A stretch of DNA of 64,000 nucleotides from Clostridium sp. Marseille-P3244 (GTDB lineage Bacteria > Bacillota > Clostridia > Lachnospirales > Lachnospiraceae): assembly GCF_900120155.1 (NCBI RefSeq), contig NZ_LT635549.1, positions 1,054,001 to 1,118,000 on the forward strand. Direction: 5' to 3'. Both the position numbers and the translations under genes were made by a program. Below the pieces are notes generated by a model, which made no database searches, was not told the origin of the DNA, and worked only from the letters and a program-made list of their open reading frames with translations. Below, piece after piece: positions 32,887 through 41,115 of the stretch (position 1 is its first letter; every line of letters begins with the position of its first letter).

Positions 32887-32988
32887 AGTAATACTTTACC
32901 TCCTGTCAGAAGTGAAAATCTGTTTTTGAAAACAACAAGATAAGTATATCATGTTTTTGCTGTCGGAGAAAGAACGGAAAACAGGTTG

Positions 32989-33015
32989 TTAGCACTCTGA
33001 TAAAAAGAGTGCTAA
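32989..33015. promoter_or_regulatory. CIRCE element (HrcA operator)
   Basis: TTAGCACTC (32989-32997), nine bases, GAGTGCTAA (33007-33015): an exact match to the CIRCE consensus. HrcA represses heat-shock genes through it. It lies just upstream of the htpG -35 box rather than over the transcription start. Confidence 0.95.
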
Positions 33016-33022
33016 TTTTCTA

Positions 33023-33051
33023 TTGACTTTTAAATCCTGCTGTACTAGAAT
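33023..33051 (+). promoter_or_regulatory. htpG promoter
   Basis: TTGACT (33023-33028), a 17-base spacer and TAGAAT (33046-33051). The predicted start near 33058 leaves a leader of about 20 bases. Confidence 0.8.
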
Positions 33052-33078
33052 ATTTTTTAAGCGAAAGGAGTGTTCTAT

Positions 33079-35151
33079 ATGGCAGTAAAAAAAGGGAACT
33101 TATCTATTGACAGTGAGAATATATTTCCGATTATAAAGAAATGGGTATATTCTGATCATGATATTTTTGTGCGTGAATTGATTTCCAACGGGTGCGATGC
33201 GATCACAAAGCTGAAAAAGCTGGATATAATGGGAGAATATGAGCTTCCGGACGGATATAAACCGAAGATCGAAGTGATCGTCAACCCGGAAGAAAAGACG
33301 ATGAAATTTATCGACAACGGACTTGGCATGACTGCGGAGGAAGTAGAGGAGTATATTACGCAGATTGCTTTTTCCGGAGCAACTCAGTTCCTTGAGAAAT
33401 ACAAAGACAAGACGACTGAGGATGATATGATCGGCCACTTCGGGCTGGGATTCTATTCAGCGTTTATGGTGGCGGATGAAGTTCAGATCGACACCCTCTC
33501 CTACAAAGAGGGGGCGATTCCGGTGCACTGGGCCAGCCAGGGCGGAACAGAGTATGAGATGCAGGATGGCAGCAAGACAACGGTTGGAACAGAGATCACG
33601 CTGTTCCTGAATGAGGACAGTCTTGCGTTCGCCAATGAATACCGGGCAAGGGAAGTGCTGGAGAAATACTGTTCTTTCATGCCTGTAGAGATCTTCCTTT
33701 CCAGGGCGAATGCAGAGCCGGAGTATGAAACGATCGATGAAGGGGAACTGCTGGATACAGATAAAGTGGTGGAACACATCACCGAAGAGCCGAAAGAAGG
33801 AGAAGAGGGAGAGCCGAAGAAGAAAGCTAAGATTGTGAAACGTCCGGTTTCCATCAGCGATACTCATCCGCTGTGGGGAAAGAATCCAAGCGAGTGCACC
33901 AGGGAAGAGTATATTGAATTTTACCGCAAGGTATTTATGGATTATAAGGAGCCTCTGTTCTGGATCCATCTGAACATGGACTATCCGTTTAACCTGAAAG
34001 GGATCCTGTATTTCCCGAAGATCAATACCGAATATGAGTCGATCGAGGGGACCATCAAGCTGTACAACAATCAGGTATTTATCGCGGACAATATCAAAGA
34101 AGTGATCCCGGAGTTCCTGATGGTATTAAAGGGTGTCATCGACTGCCCGGACCTGCCCCTGAACGTATCAAGAAGCGCCCTTCAGAATGATGGATTTGTC
34201 AATAAAGTGGCGGATTATATATCCAAGAAAGTGGCGGACAAACTGACGGGGATGTTCAAGACAGACCGGGAGAATTATGAAAAATACTGGGATGATATCA
34301 GTCCGTTTATCAAGTTCGGCTGCCTGAAAGATGAGAAATTCGGCGAGAAGATGAAAGATTCCATGATTTACAAAAATCTGGACCATAAATACCTGACGCT
34401 GGAAGATCTTCTGAAGGAGAGCGGAAACGAAGCGGAAGAAACCTCAGAAAAAGATGGAGACACTGAGGCGGAAAATGCAGATACAACGCCGGAAAACACA
34501 GAGGAAAAAGAAGAGCAGACGTCCGGCGAAGAAGAAAAGGAAAAGACCCGTATCTATTATGTGACGGATGAAGTCCAGCAGAGCCAGTATGTGAATATGT
34601 TTAAGGCGCAGGGACAGGACGCGGTTATCCTGACACATAATATTGACTCTGCTTTTGTGACCTATCTGGAGCAGAAACATCCTGACATCCAGTTCCTGCG
34701 CATTGACGCAGATGTCCATGAGTCTCTGAAGGATGAAGTCGCGGAGGAAGAGAAAGAGTCTTTCCAGAAGACGACGGACAGCCTTGTGGCTATCTTCCGT
34801 AAAGAACTGGGGAATGACAAGCTTGATGTGAAGGTAGAGAAGCTTAAGGACGACAATGTAGCTGCCATGGCAGTCCTGTCCGAACAGAACAGAAGGATGG
34901 AAGAGATGATGAAGATGTACGGCATGAGCGGTATGGATCCTTCCATGTTCGGCAGTCAGGCGACTTTGGTGCTCAATGCAAATCATCCGCTTGTACAATT
35001 CCTGGTGGAGCATAAGCGGAGCAAAAATGTGCCGATCATCTGTAAACAGCTGTATGACCTGGCGATGCTGGCACATAAACCTCTGAGTCCGGAGGAGATG
35101 ACTGCGTTTGTGCAGCGGAGCAATGAGATCATGATGCTTTTAACAAAATGA
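33079..35151 (+). CDS. htpG: Hsp90 chaperone HtpG with acidic linkers
   Basis: A 690-residue cytosolic ATP-dependent chaperone. The N-terminal GHKL ATPase shows VRELISNGCDAITKLKKLD, IDNGLGMTAEEV and IGHFGLGFYSAFMVADE. The middle domain has PLFWIHLNMDYPFNLKGILY and LNVSRSALQNDG. It carries a charged stretch between the two (EEPKEGEEGEPKKKAKIVK) and a second acidic, low-complexity insert of about 45 residues before RIYYVTDEVQQSQYVNMF. The usual E. coli protein has neither, as far as I recall. ATG 33079 follows AAAGGAG. Control by HrcA through the CIRCE is clear. Confidence 0.94.
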   Translation: MAVKKGNLSIDSENIFPIIKKWVYSDHDIFVRELISNGCDAITKLKKLDIMGEYELPDGYKPKIEVIVNPEEKTMKFIDNGLGMTAEEVEEYITQIAFSGATQFLEKYKDKTTEDDMIGHFGLGFYSAFMVADEVQIDTLSYKEGAIPVHWASQGGTEYEMQDGSKTTVGTEITLFLNEDSLAFANEYRAREVLEKYCSFMPVEIFLSRANAEPEYETIDEGELLDTDKVVEHITEEPKEGEEGEPKKKAKIVKRPVSISDTHPLWGKNPSECTREEYIEFYRKVFMDYKEPLFWIHLNMDYPFNLKGILYFPKINTEYESIEGTIKLYNNQVFIADNIKEVIPEFLMVLKGVIDCPDLPLNVSRSALQNDGFVNKVADYISKKVADKLTGMFKTDRENYEKYWDDISPFIKFGCLKDEKFGEKMKDSMIYKNLDHKYLTLEDLLKESGNEAEETSEKDGDTEAENADTTPENTEEKEEQTSGEEEKEKTRIYYVTDEVQQSQYVNMFKAQGQDAVILTHNIDSAFVTYLEQKHPDIQFLRIDADVHESLKDEVAEEEKESFQKTTDSLVAIFRKELGNDKLDVKVEKLKDDNVAAMAVLSEQNRRMEEMMKMYGMSGMDPSMFGSQATLVLNANHPLVQFLVEHKRSKNVPIICKQLYDLAMLAHKPLSPEEMTAFVQRSNEIMMLLTK

Positions 35152-35169
35152 TAATGCCATGAATCCTGG

Positions 35170-35201
35170 CGCAGGGCGGCGGAAACGCGGCCCTGCGTTT
35201 T
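35170..35201 (+). terminator. Terminator after htpG
   Basis: CGCAGGGC (35170-35177) pairs with GCCCTGCG (35190-35197) followed by TTTT. The T run is short. The rest of the gap to 35371 holds a TATAAT at 35307-35312, probably the -10 of the next gene. Confidence 0.65.
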
Positions 35202-35371
35202 GCGTATTCCATAGATCGATTACCGGTTCAATGTTTTTCAAATCATTAGTGATCAAAAATTAACAATAATTAATGAAATAATAGCAATTCCTTAAAGAGT
35301 ACTCTATATAATTTAAGACAGGGGTTGTGAAGATATAAATTTTAAACAAAAGATAATGGGAGTTCTTTGGA

Positions 35372-36241
35372 ATGCGAAAGAGGAAAAGAAAATATAACAT
35401 AAACGGTATCATACTGTGTGCGCTGGTATTTTTTGCGATCGGCTCCACCATTTTCTGTATGGCGGCAGAAAGTAAGGAGGCTGAAGGAAAACAGGCCGCT
35501 GCAGAGAGGGCAAAAGCGGAAAAAGAAGCAAAAACCGCTGCAGAGGCAGAGCAGGCAGTAAAACGGATGAAAGAGTTTTCAGTGCAGCCGGGTGTACCGG
35601 TGGGGACAGAGGAACCGACAGAGGGAGAGAAGATCGTATATCTCACATTTGACGACGGACCGTCTGAAAATACGCGGAAGATCCTGGATATACTGGAAGA
35701 ATATGACGCAAAGGCGACATTTTTTATCACAGGTTCCAATGAGGCATACCGCCCTCTGATTAAAAAGGCCTATGACGCAGGGCATACGATCGGACTGCAT
35801 ACCTATACTCATGACTATGCGGAAGTATATTCTTCTGAGGAAGCCTATTTCAGCGATCTGGAACAGATTGGAAAGGTGGCCAGGGAGCAGATCGGATATG
35901 TCCCGTGTTTTATCCGATTTCCGGGAGGGTCCTCGAATGAGGTCTCGCAGAAATACAGCCAGGGACTTATGTCGAAACTTGCTGCTGATGTCCAGGAAAA
36001 AGGATATCAGTATTATGACTGGAATATAGACAGCGGCGATGGGGCGGGATGCAAAAAAGATGAGATCGTGGCACGATCGGCCACTGACAGATACAGCCAT
36101 GCAGTAATACTTTTTCATGATTCTGCTGCAAAGGATGAGACGGTAGAGGCACTGCCGGAGGTGATGGAATATTATAAGGGACAGGGATATGAATTCCGTG
36201 CCATTGACAGGGAGAGTTTTGTGCCCCATCATAATATTTAA
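35372..36241 (+). CDS. Membrane-anchored polysaccharide deacetylase (PgdA/NodB family)
   Basis: A 289-residue protein. An N-terminal membrane anchor (IILCALVFFAIGSTIFCMAA) is followed by an Ala/Glu/Lys-rich coiled coil of about 40 residues that acts as a spacer through the wall. From about residue 88 the NodB domain begins: YLTFDDGPSENTRKILDIL has the catalytic and metal aspartates, GLHTYTHDYAEV the metal histidines, RFPGGSSNEVS the third motif, YDWNIDSGDG the fourth and ILFHDSA the last histidine. It removes acetyl groups from peptidoglycan GlcNAc or another wall glycan, which commonly raises lysozyme resistance. Confidence 0.9.
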   Translation: MRKRKRKYNINGIILCALVFFAIGSTIFCMAAESKEAEGKQAAAERAKAEKEAKTAAEAEQAVKRMKEFSVQPGVPVGTEEPTEGEKIVYLTFDDGPSENTRKILDILEEYDAKATFFITGSNEAYRPLIKKAYDAGHTIGLHTYTHDYAEVYSSEEAYFSDLEQIGKVAREQIGYVPCFIRFPGGSSNEVSQKYSQGLMSKLAADVQEKGYQYYDWNIDSGDGAGCKKDEIVARSATDRYSHAVILFHDSAAKDETVEALPEVMEYYKGQGYEFRAIDRESFVPHHNI

Positions 36242-36370
36242 TCTGATCGGTATTGGTGAGCAGGCAGCGGAGCTCCGGATATATACAGCATCAGGAAGAA
36301 CAAAGGACGCAGATACAGATTAAAGTAAGTAACTGTTCAGACCGTGCCAATCGCGGAAAATAATGCTTTA

Positions 36371-36426
36371 TCGACTTATACCTCTTTCTGTGCTATGATT
36401 ATGAAGGCATAAACATAGCACAGAAA
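36371..36426 (+). promoter_or_regulatory. Promoter and 13-base operator dyad of the ribosome-protection fusion gene
   Basis: TCGACT (36371-36376), 17 bases and TATGAT (36394-36399) form a promoter with start near 36406. A perfect inverted repeat, TTTCTGTGCTATG (36385-36397) and CATAGCACAGAAA (36414-36426), spans the -10, the start and the edge of the ribosome site. Because the left arm lies upstream of the start it should work as a DNA operator and not as an mRNA attenuator, unless transcription begins further upstream. No regulator gene is adjacent. Confidence 0.65.
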
Positions 36427-36438
36427 GGGGTATTTTCT

Positions 36439-39252
36439 ATGGGAAATACGTCTGAGAATAAAGAAAACAAGGCAGCCGGGCAGCGGCAGAGACGACTCAA
36501 CGTCGGCATCCTCGCCCATGTAGATGCGGGAAAGACCACTCTTTCCGAGGGAATGCTCTATCTGAGCGGCAGACTGAGAAACATGGGGCGTGTGGATCAC
36601 GGGAATGCATTTCTTGATACATATGAACTGGAGCGGGAGCGGGGGATCACCATTTTTTCCAAACAGGCTGTGATTTCCTGGAACGATACAGAAATCACCC
36701 TTCTTGATACTCCGGGGCACGTAGATTTTTCGGCGGAGATGGAGCGGGTCCTTCAGGTGCTGGACTGTGCAGTGCTTGTGATCAGCGCGGCAGACGGAGT
36801 GCAGAGCCATACAGTCACATTGTGGCGCCTGCTGAAGCGCTATGGAGTTCCGGTCTTTCTTTTTGTAAATAAAATGGACCGGGAAGACGCAGATCAGGAG
36901 CGGATCTTGGCGGAGCTTAAGGAAAGACTCAGTGAGAACTGTGTGGACATGAGCGGGCTTATCTGCCGTGCGGCAGAAGATGGGGAAGGCCCGTCTGTCA
37001 GAGCGGAGAGTTCCGGAACGGCCGGGACAGAGCAGGAGCTGCCTGCAGAGACCCGAAAGGAACATCTGGAAAATCTTGCGGCCTGTGATGAACGGATGAT
37101 GGAGGAATATTTCGAGAACGGGACCATCAGCCGGGAAGCCGTAAGAGGAGCAGTTGCCGCAAGAAACGTTTTCCCCTGCTGGTTTGGATCAGCTCTGAAG
37201 GCCAGGGGGATTACCGGACTTCTGGACGGCCTGACAGAGTATGTGCCGGTTCCTTTGTATCCGGCAGAGTTCGGGGCCAAAGTGTACAAGATTTCCAGAG
37301 ACGGACAGGGGGAAAGACTGACCTGGCTGAAAGTGACGGGAGGACGTCTGCGTGTAAAAGAGACTCTGCCCGGGATCGAGGGAAAAGTAAATCAGATCAG
37401 GATCTATTCGGGAGAGAAATACCAGATGTTTCCCGAGGTGGAGGCAGGAAGAGTCTGCGTGGTCACCGGTCTGGAAGGAACCAGTCCGGGACAGGGGATT
37501 GGCGTGGAGAAGGCATCCGGGATTCCTGTTCTGGAGCCGGTCCTTACTTATTGTGTAGAATTGCCGCAAGGCTGTGATGCTCATGTGATGCTGCAGAATC
37601 TTCGCCAGCTGGAAGAAGAGGAGCCAGAACTTCATGTGGAGTGGGAAGAGGAGCTGGCTGAGATCCATATCCAGCTTATGGGCGAAGTACAGACGGAAGT
37701 ACTGCAGCGCCTTGTAAAAGAGCGTTTTGGAGTTCTCATCGAGTTTGGCGAGGGGAATATCGTATATAAGGAAACCATAGAAGCTCCGACTGAGGGAGCA
37801 GGACATTTTGAACCACTCCGCCACTATGCGGAAGTCCATCTTCTTCTGGAACCGGGCGAACGCGGCTCCGGCATGCAGTTCGCTGCGGACTGCAGAGAAG
37901 ACGTATTGGATCGGAACTGGCAGAGGCTGATCCTTACCCATCTGGAAGAGCGGGACCATAAAGGCGCGCTGACCGGGTCCACGGTGACGGATTTGAAGAT
38001 CACGTTGCTGAGTGGACGGGCTCATCAAAAGCATACCGAAGGCGGCGATTTCCGTCAGGCGGCGTACCGCGCGGTGCGGCAGGGACTGCGTAAAGCGAAA
38101 GGAGTCCTGCTGGAGCCATATTACGAATTCCGGATGGAACTGCCACTGGAGTCCGTGGGGCGGGCCATGACAGATGTTCAGAAGATGTGCGGACAATTCC
38201 GTGGGCCGGAGACCGAGAACGGGCTGGCTGTACTGACCGGTCAGGCGCCGGTGTCTGAGATGCGGGGATATCAGAAAGAATTTGCGGCGTATACCGGCGG
38301 TTTTGGCAGAATGTTCTGTACTTTGAAAGGATATGATGTATGTCATAATCCGGAGGAAGTCATTGCCAGGATCAACTATGATGCGGACGCGGATGTGGAA
38401 AATACTGCAGATTCTGTATTCTGCGCGCATGGAGCGGGTTTTATCGTACCGTGGTATGAAGCGGATGAATATATGCATGTGGAAAGCGGAAGGAAAGAAG
38501 AGATGTCCGGAACGGGAGAGAAGGAGTATTTACAATTCCGGCCTGCCAGAAAGACGATCCAACTTACACAGGAGGAACTGGATGCGATCTATGTGCGCAC
38601 CCCGGATCCGGTAAAACAAAAAATACAAAACAGTCCGGTAACTGTATACGCGAAAACAGAGAGCAAGACGGAGGCGGACAGAGACGGAAAATGGAAGTCA
38701 GACGAGAGGCAAAAAGAGAAGAAAAAGGAAGAGTTTCTGCTGGTAGACGGATACAATATCATTTTTGCCTGGGAAGAACTGCGCAGACTGTCAGAGATCG
38801 ACATAGCAGCGGCGAGGGGAAAACTGGCGGACATTCTTTGTAATTATCAGGGCTGTAAAAAGTGTGCGGTGATCCTTGTATTTGATGCATATAAAGTAGA
38901 GGGCGGGACAGGAGAGACGATAAAATATCACAATATTTATATTGTATATACGAAAGAAGCAGAAACCGCGGATCAGTATATCGAAAAGACAGTCCGGAAA
39001 ATATCCAGACATAAAGACGTTACCGTTGCCACTTCCGACGCGTTGGAGCAGATCATTATCCTTGGACATGGGGCCAGGCGGATGTCCGCGGCGGGGCTGA
39101 AAGACGAAGTAGAAACGGCCCTGAAGGAACTGAGAGGAGAGTATCTTGGCCGGGGGAACAATCTTAAGAATTATCTTTTTGACTATCTCGAAGAGGAAGA
39201 TGCCAGAAAAATGGAACAGGTACGGCTGGGGGAGGATAACTGGACTGTATAA
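36439..39252 (+). CDS. Tet(M)/EF-G-like ribosome-protection GTPase fused to a YacP/Rae1-like NYN ribonuclease domain
   Basis: A 937-residue protein. Residues 20-690 match ribosome-protection proteins and EF-G: G1 ILAHVDAGKTTL (26-33 core), G2 region ERERGITIFSKQ, G3 LLDTPGHVDF, G4 FLFVNKMDRE, then domain II, and domains III-V ending in LLEPYYEFRMELPLESVGRA and QAPVSEMRGYQKEFAAYTGG. A charged linker follows. From about residue 766 comes a NYN/PIN-like nuclease: FLLVDGYNIIFAWEELRRLS (Asp770), VILVFDAYKVEGG (Asp816), ETADQYIEKTV (Asp845) and VTVATSDALEQIIILGHG (Asp867), the acidic set and order of YacP/Rae1, a ribosome-dependent mRNA endonuclease of Bacillus. A factor that docks in the A site and carries its own mRNA nuclease suggests ribosome rescue with transcript cutting. 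Tetracycline resistance is not implied by the sequence alone. Confidence 0.9.
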   Translation: MGNTSENKENKAAGQRQRRLNVGILAHVDAGKTTLSEGMLYLSGRLRNMGRVDHGNAFLDTYELERERGITIFSKQAVISWNDTEITLLDTPGHVDFSAEMERVLQVLDCAVLVISAADGVQSHTVTLWRLLKRYGVPVFLFVNKMDREDADQERILAELKERLSENCVDMSGLICRAAEDGEGPSVRAESSGTAGTEQELPAETRKEHLENLAACDERMMEEYFENGTISREAVRGAVAARNVFPCWFGSALKARGITGLLDGLTEYVPVPLYPAEFGAKVYKISRDGQGERLTWLKVTGGRLRVKETLPGIEGKVNQIRIYSGEKYQMFPEVEAGRVCVVTGLEGTSPGQGIGVEKASGIPVLEPVLTYCVELPQGCDAHVMLQNLRQLEEEEPELHVEWEEELAEIHIQLMGEVQTEVLQRLVKERFGVLIEFGEGNIVYKETIEAPTEGAGHFEPLRHYAEVHLLLEPGERGSGMQFAADCREDVLDRNWQRLILTHLEERDHKGALTGSTVTDLKITLLSGRAHQKHTEGGDFRQAAYRAVRQGLRKAKGVLLEPYYEFRMELPLESVGRAMTDVQKMCGQFRGPETENGLAVLTGQAPVSEMRGYQKEFAAYTGGFGRMFCTLKGYDVCHNPEEVIARINYDADADVENTADSVFCAHGAGFIVPWYEADEYMHVESGRKEEMSGTGEKEYLQFRPARKTIQLTQEELDAIYVRTPDPVKQKIQNSPVTVYAKTESKTEADRDGKWKSDERQKEKKKEEFLLVDGYNIIFAWEELRRLSEIDIAAARGKLADILCNYQGCKKCAVILVFDAYKVEGGTGETIKYHNIYIVYTKEAETADQYIEKTVRKISRHKDVTVATSDALEQIIILGHGARRMSAAGLKDEVETALKELRGEYLGRGNNLKNYLFDYLEEEDARKMEQVRLGEDNWTV

Positions 39253-39263
39253 AAATATATTAA

Positions 39264-39285
39264 CTGGACATTTTAAAATGACCAG
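39264..39285. promoter_or_regulatory. 22-base palindrome upstream of the ECF S-component gene
   Basis: CTGGACATTTTAAAATGACCAG is self-complementary except for one central-arm A-A pair. It lies 47 bases before the next start, with a second small hairpin (CCTGT...ACAGG) between. It could be an operator for a vitamin-responsive repressor. Confidence 0.5.
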
Positions 39286-39332
39286 TACGGTGCTACCATA
39301 CCTGTATTGAACAGGAAAAGAGGCAGCATACT

Positions 39333-39980
39333 ATGAAAAACAGAAAAGAAAATATTATTAAACTTGCTCAGACAGCGCTAATGGCAGCTCTTTGTTTTGT
39401 ATCATTTACATTTTTGCAGATCAAGATCCCCATGCCGGGCGGTGATGCCACTTCGCTGCACATTGGCAACGCCTTCTGCGTACTTGGCGCACTGATCCTC
39501 GGAGGATGGTATGGCGGACTTGCCGGCGCGGTGGGGATGACGATGGCAGATATCCTGGATCCGGTTTATATTACAGGGGCACCAAAGACATTTGTACTAA
39601 AATTGTGTATTGGATTGATCGTGGGATTTGTGGCTCACCGTATTGCCAGGATCAATGAGAGCACGGATAAAAAATATATTTTTCGGTGGAGTACGGTCGC
39701 CTCTGTGGCAGGGCTGGGGTTTAATGTGGTCGCAGATCCTCTGGCGGGCTATTTTTACAAACAGTATGTTCTGGGACAACCGCAGCAGATGGCGGAGGTT
39801 CTGGCCAAATGGAGTGCTGCGACGACATTTGTCAATGCAGTGGTGTCTGTTATTCTTGTGGGGATTCTGTATAACGCGCTCAGGCCGGTTCTTTTAAGGG
39901 CAGGGATGATACGACCGGCAAAGGTGAAAACAATACAGGCAGGCTGCTCAACAAAAAATACAATTTTTTTACTTTTGTGA
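39333..39980 (+). CDS. ECF transporter substrate-specific (S) component
   Basis: A 215-residue membrane protein with about six hydrophobic helices. KLAQTALMAALCFVSFTFLQ carries the Ala-rich helix that meets the shared T-component. IPMPGGDATSLHIGNAFCVL and GALILGGWYGGLAGAVGMTM follow, then DILDPVYITGAPKTFVLKLC. These match the ECF_trnsprt (PF07155) group, whose members take up vitamins. The ligand is not certain; the shared energising module EcfA/EcfT is not in the window, as in group II systems. It has its own leader with a palindrome, so it is likely regulated separately from its neighbours. Confidence 0.82.
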   Translation: MKNRKENIIKLAQTALMAALCFVSFTFLQIKIPMPGGDATSLHIGNAFCVLGALILGGWYGGLAGAVGMTMADILDPVYITGAPKTFVLKLCIGLIVGFVAHRIARINESTDKKYIFRWSTVASVAGLGFNVVADPLAGYFYKQYVLGQPQQMAEVLAKWSAATTFVNAVVSVILVGILYNALRPVLLRAGMIRPAKVKTIQAGCSTKNTIFLLL

Positions 39981-40060
39981 TGACTTTTTGCCTCATTTAA
40001 TGGTATTATTTAATGGAGTGTTATAATATTATTTTACGATGATGAGAGCGAGGTATGAAA

Positions 40061-40639
40061 ATGAACTGTATTAAGTGTTATCAGGAGATCCCGGAAGGGT
40101 CCAGGTTCTGCCCGCACTGCGGGGCACAGCAGCCGGATCCTCAGAATTCCGGCTCAGAATCTGTGAATATGGAGCCACAGCCGGATGTTAATATCGGACC
40201 GGAAGCAGGCGCGCAGACTGCTCAGGAAAATCCATACCAGGAAAATTCATATCAGGAAGGGCAGAATGATAGTTCTCCCTATCAGAATCAGTCATATTAT
40301 GGCGGGTATCAGAACAATAATTCGTCCTATCAGACACCGCCGTCCTATCAGACGGGCGGGCAGCAGCCGTCGGTCAACTGGGTGCCATATCTGGTATTGT
40401 CCATTATTTCAACTGTCTGCTGCTGCATACCGTTTGGTATTGTGGCGATCGTATATGCCGTTAAGATCAACAGCGCTGTGACAGCAGGAGATATAGAAGA
40501 GGCAAACAGAGCTGCGAGAACAGCGAAAATATGGATTATCCTTGCGTTTGTGATCGGTCTGATCGTGAATATTCTTCTGTTTATGCTATATGGAAGGCTT
40601 ATATATGAATTCGGCGGAGACTGGTACTATTATTATTAA
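40061..40639 (+). CDS. Zinc-ribbon CD225/dispanin-like membrane protein
   Basis: About 192 residues. It begins with a zinc ribbon, CIKCYQEIPEGSRFCPHCGA. A low-complexity Gln/Asn/Tyr/Ser-rich linker of about 80 residues follows (repeats of SYQ and PYQ). The C-terminal part is a CD225-type pair of helices: VNWVPYLVLSIISTVCCCIP, FGIVAIVYAVKINSAVTAGD, then a long second helix. The cysteine cluster at the end of the first helix resembles the palmitoylated region of interferon-induced transmembrane proteins. Function in bacteria is unknown. ATG 40061 fits GCGAGGT at 40048-40054 better than 40055. Confidence 0.78.
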   Translation: MNCIKCYQEIPEGSRFCPHCGAQQPDPQNSGSESVNMEPQPDVNIGPEAGAQTAQENPYQENSYQEGQNDSSPYQNQSYYGGYQNNNSSYQTPPSYQTGGQQPSVNWVPYLVLSIISTVCCCIPFGIVAIVYAVKINSAVTAGDIEEANRAARTAKIWIILAFVIGLIVNILLFMLYGRLIYEFGGDWYYYY

Positions 40640-40671
40640 TTCGTAAAATCGCAGAAAGAACGTAGGACTAC

Positions 40672-41115
40672 ATGATTCAAATCATTCAAAAAAGCAGAAA
40701 AATCCGGATCATGCTTGTAGTATGCGCAGGGGCAGTGGCAGCTGCAGGGGCGGTGTATCTATACTTTCATAACCCGTACAGTTATCCGCTGCCCTGTCTT
40801 TTTTATCTGGTGACAGGTCTGTACTGTCCGGGGTGTGGTGCCGGGCGGGCCTGTTATTCCATTCTGCATGGACGTTTTCTGGATGCATTCTGTTATAATC
40901 CGCTTATGACCTTGCTGCTTCCATTGATCGGGATTTACATCGCTGCGCGTACGACAGATTGGGCTATTACCGGAGGAAATCATATTGACAGGCTGATTAG
41001 TGTAAAACTTCTTCTAGGAGTGCTGATAGCTGTACTTGTATATGGCATCCTCAGGAACATTCCTGTATTTCCATTCACATTGCTGGCACCGGGCGGATTT
41101 GCGCAGATTTTGTGA
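40672..41115 (+). CDS. DUF2752 family membrane protein
   Basis: A 147-residue protein with about three membrane helices. The DUF2752 hallmark is LVTGLYCPGCGAGRACYSIL with the CPGCGxxR motif, then HGRFLDAFCYNPLMTLLLPL. DUF2752 genes often neighbour zinc-ribbon CD225 proteins, as here, but the shared role is unknown. The final codons and TGA stop (41113-41115) fall at the border of repeat E4, which shares TTTTGTGA with the end of another gene at 32380, so the C-terminus may have been shaped by repeat insertion. Confidence 0.82.
   Translation: MIQIIQKSRKIRIMLVVCAGAVAAAGAVYLYFHNPYSYPLPCLFYLVTGLYCPGCGAGRACYSILHGRFLDAFCYNPLMTLLLPLIGIYIAARTTDWAITGGNHIDRLISVKLLLGVLIAVLVYGILRNIPVFPFTLLAPGGFAQIL

Noticed and set aside
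32916-32950. A second promoter upstream of CIRCE (TTGAAA...TATATC)
   Set aside because: The spacer is only 13 bases, too short; the promoter at 33023-33051 is far better.
37189-38478. 429-codon open frame on the minus strand inside the fusion gene
   Set aside because: It lies opposite a gene with clear EF-G domains, has no ribosome site, and its translation is a His/Arg/Phe-rich shadow without any motif.
36439-39252. Simple call as a tetracycline-resistance gene
   Set aside because: The GTPase part is divergent and fused to a nuclease domain, and no mobile element or tet leader is near. Resistance cannot be inferred from the sequence.
39253-39332. Tetrahydrofolate or preQ1 riboswitch before the ECF S-component
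   Set aside because: The leader is short and lacks the conserved cores of these RNAs; only a DNA-type palindrome and a small hairpin are visible.
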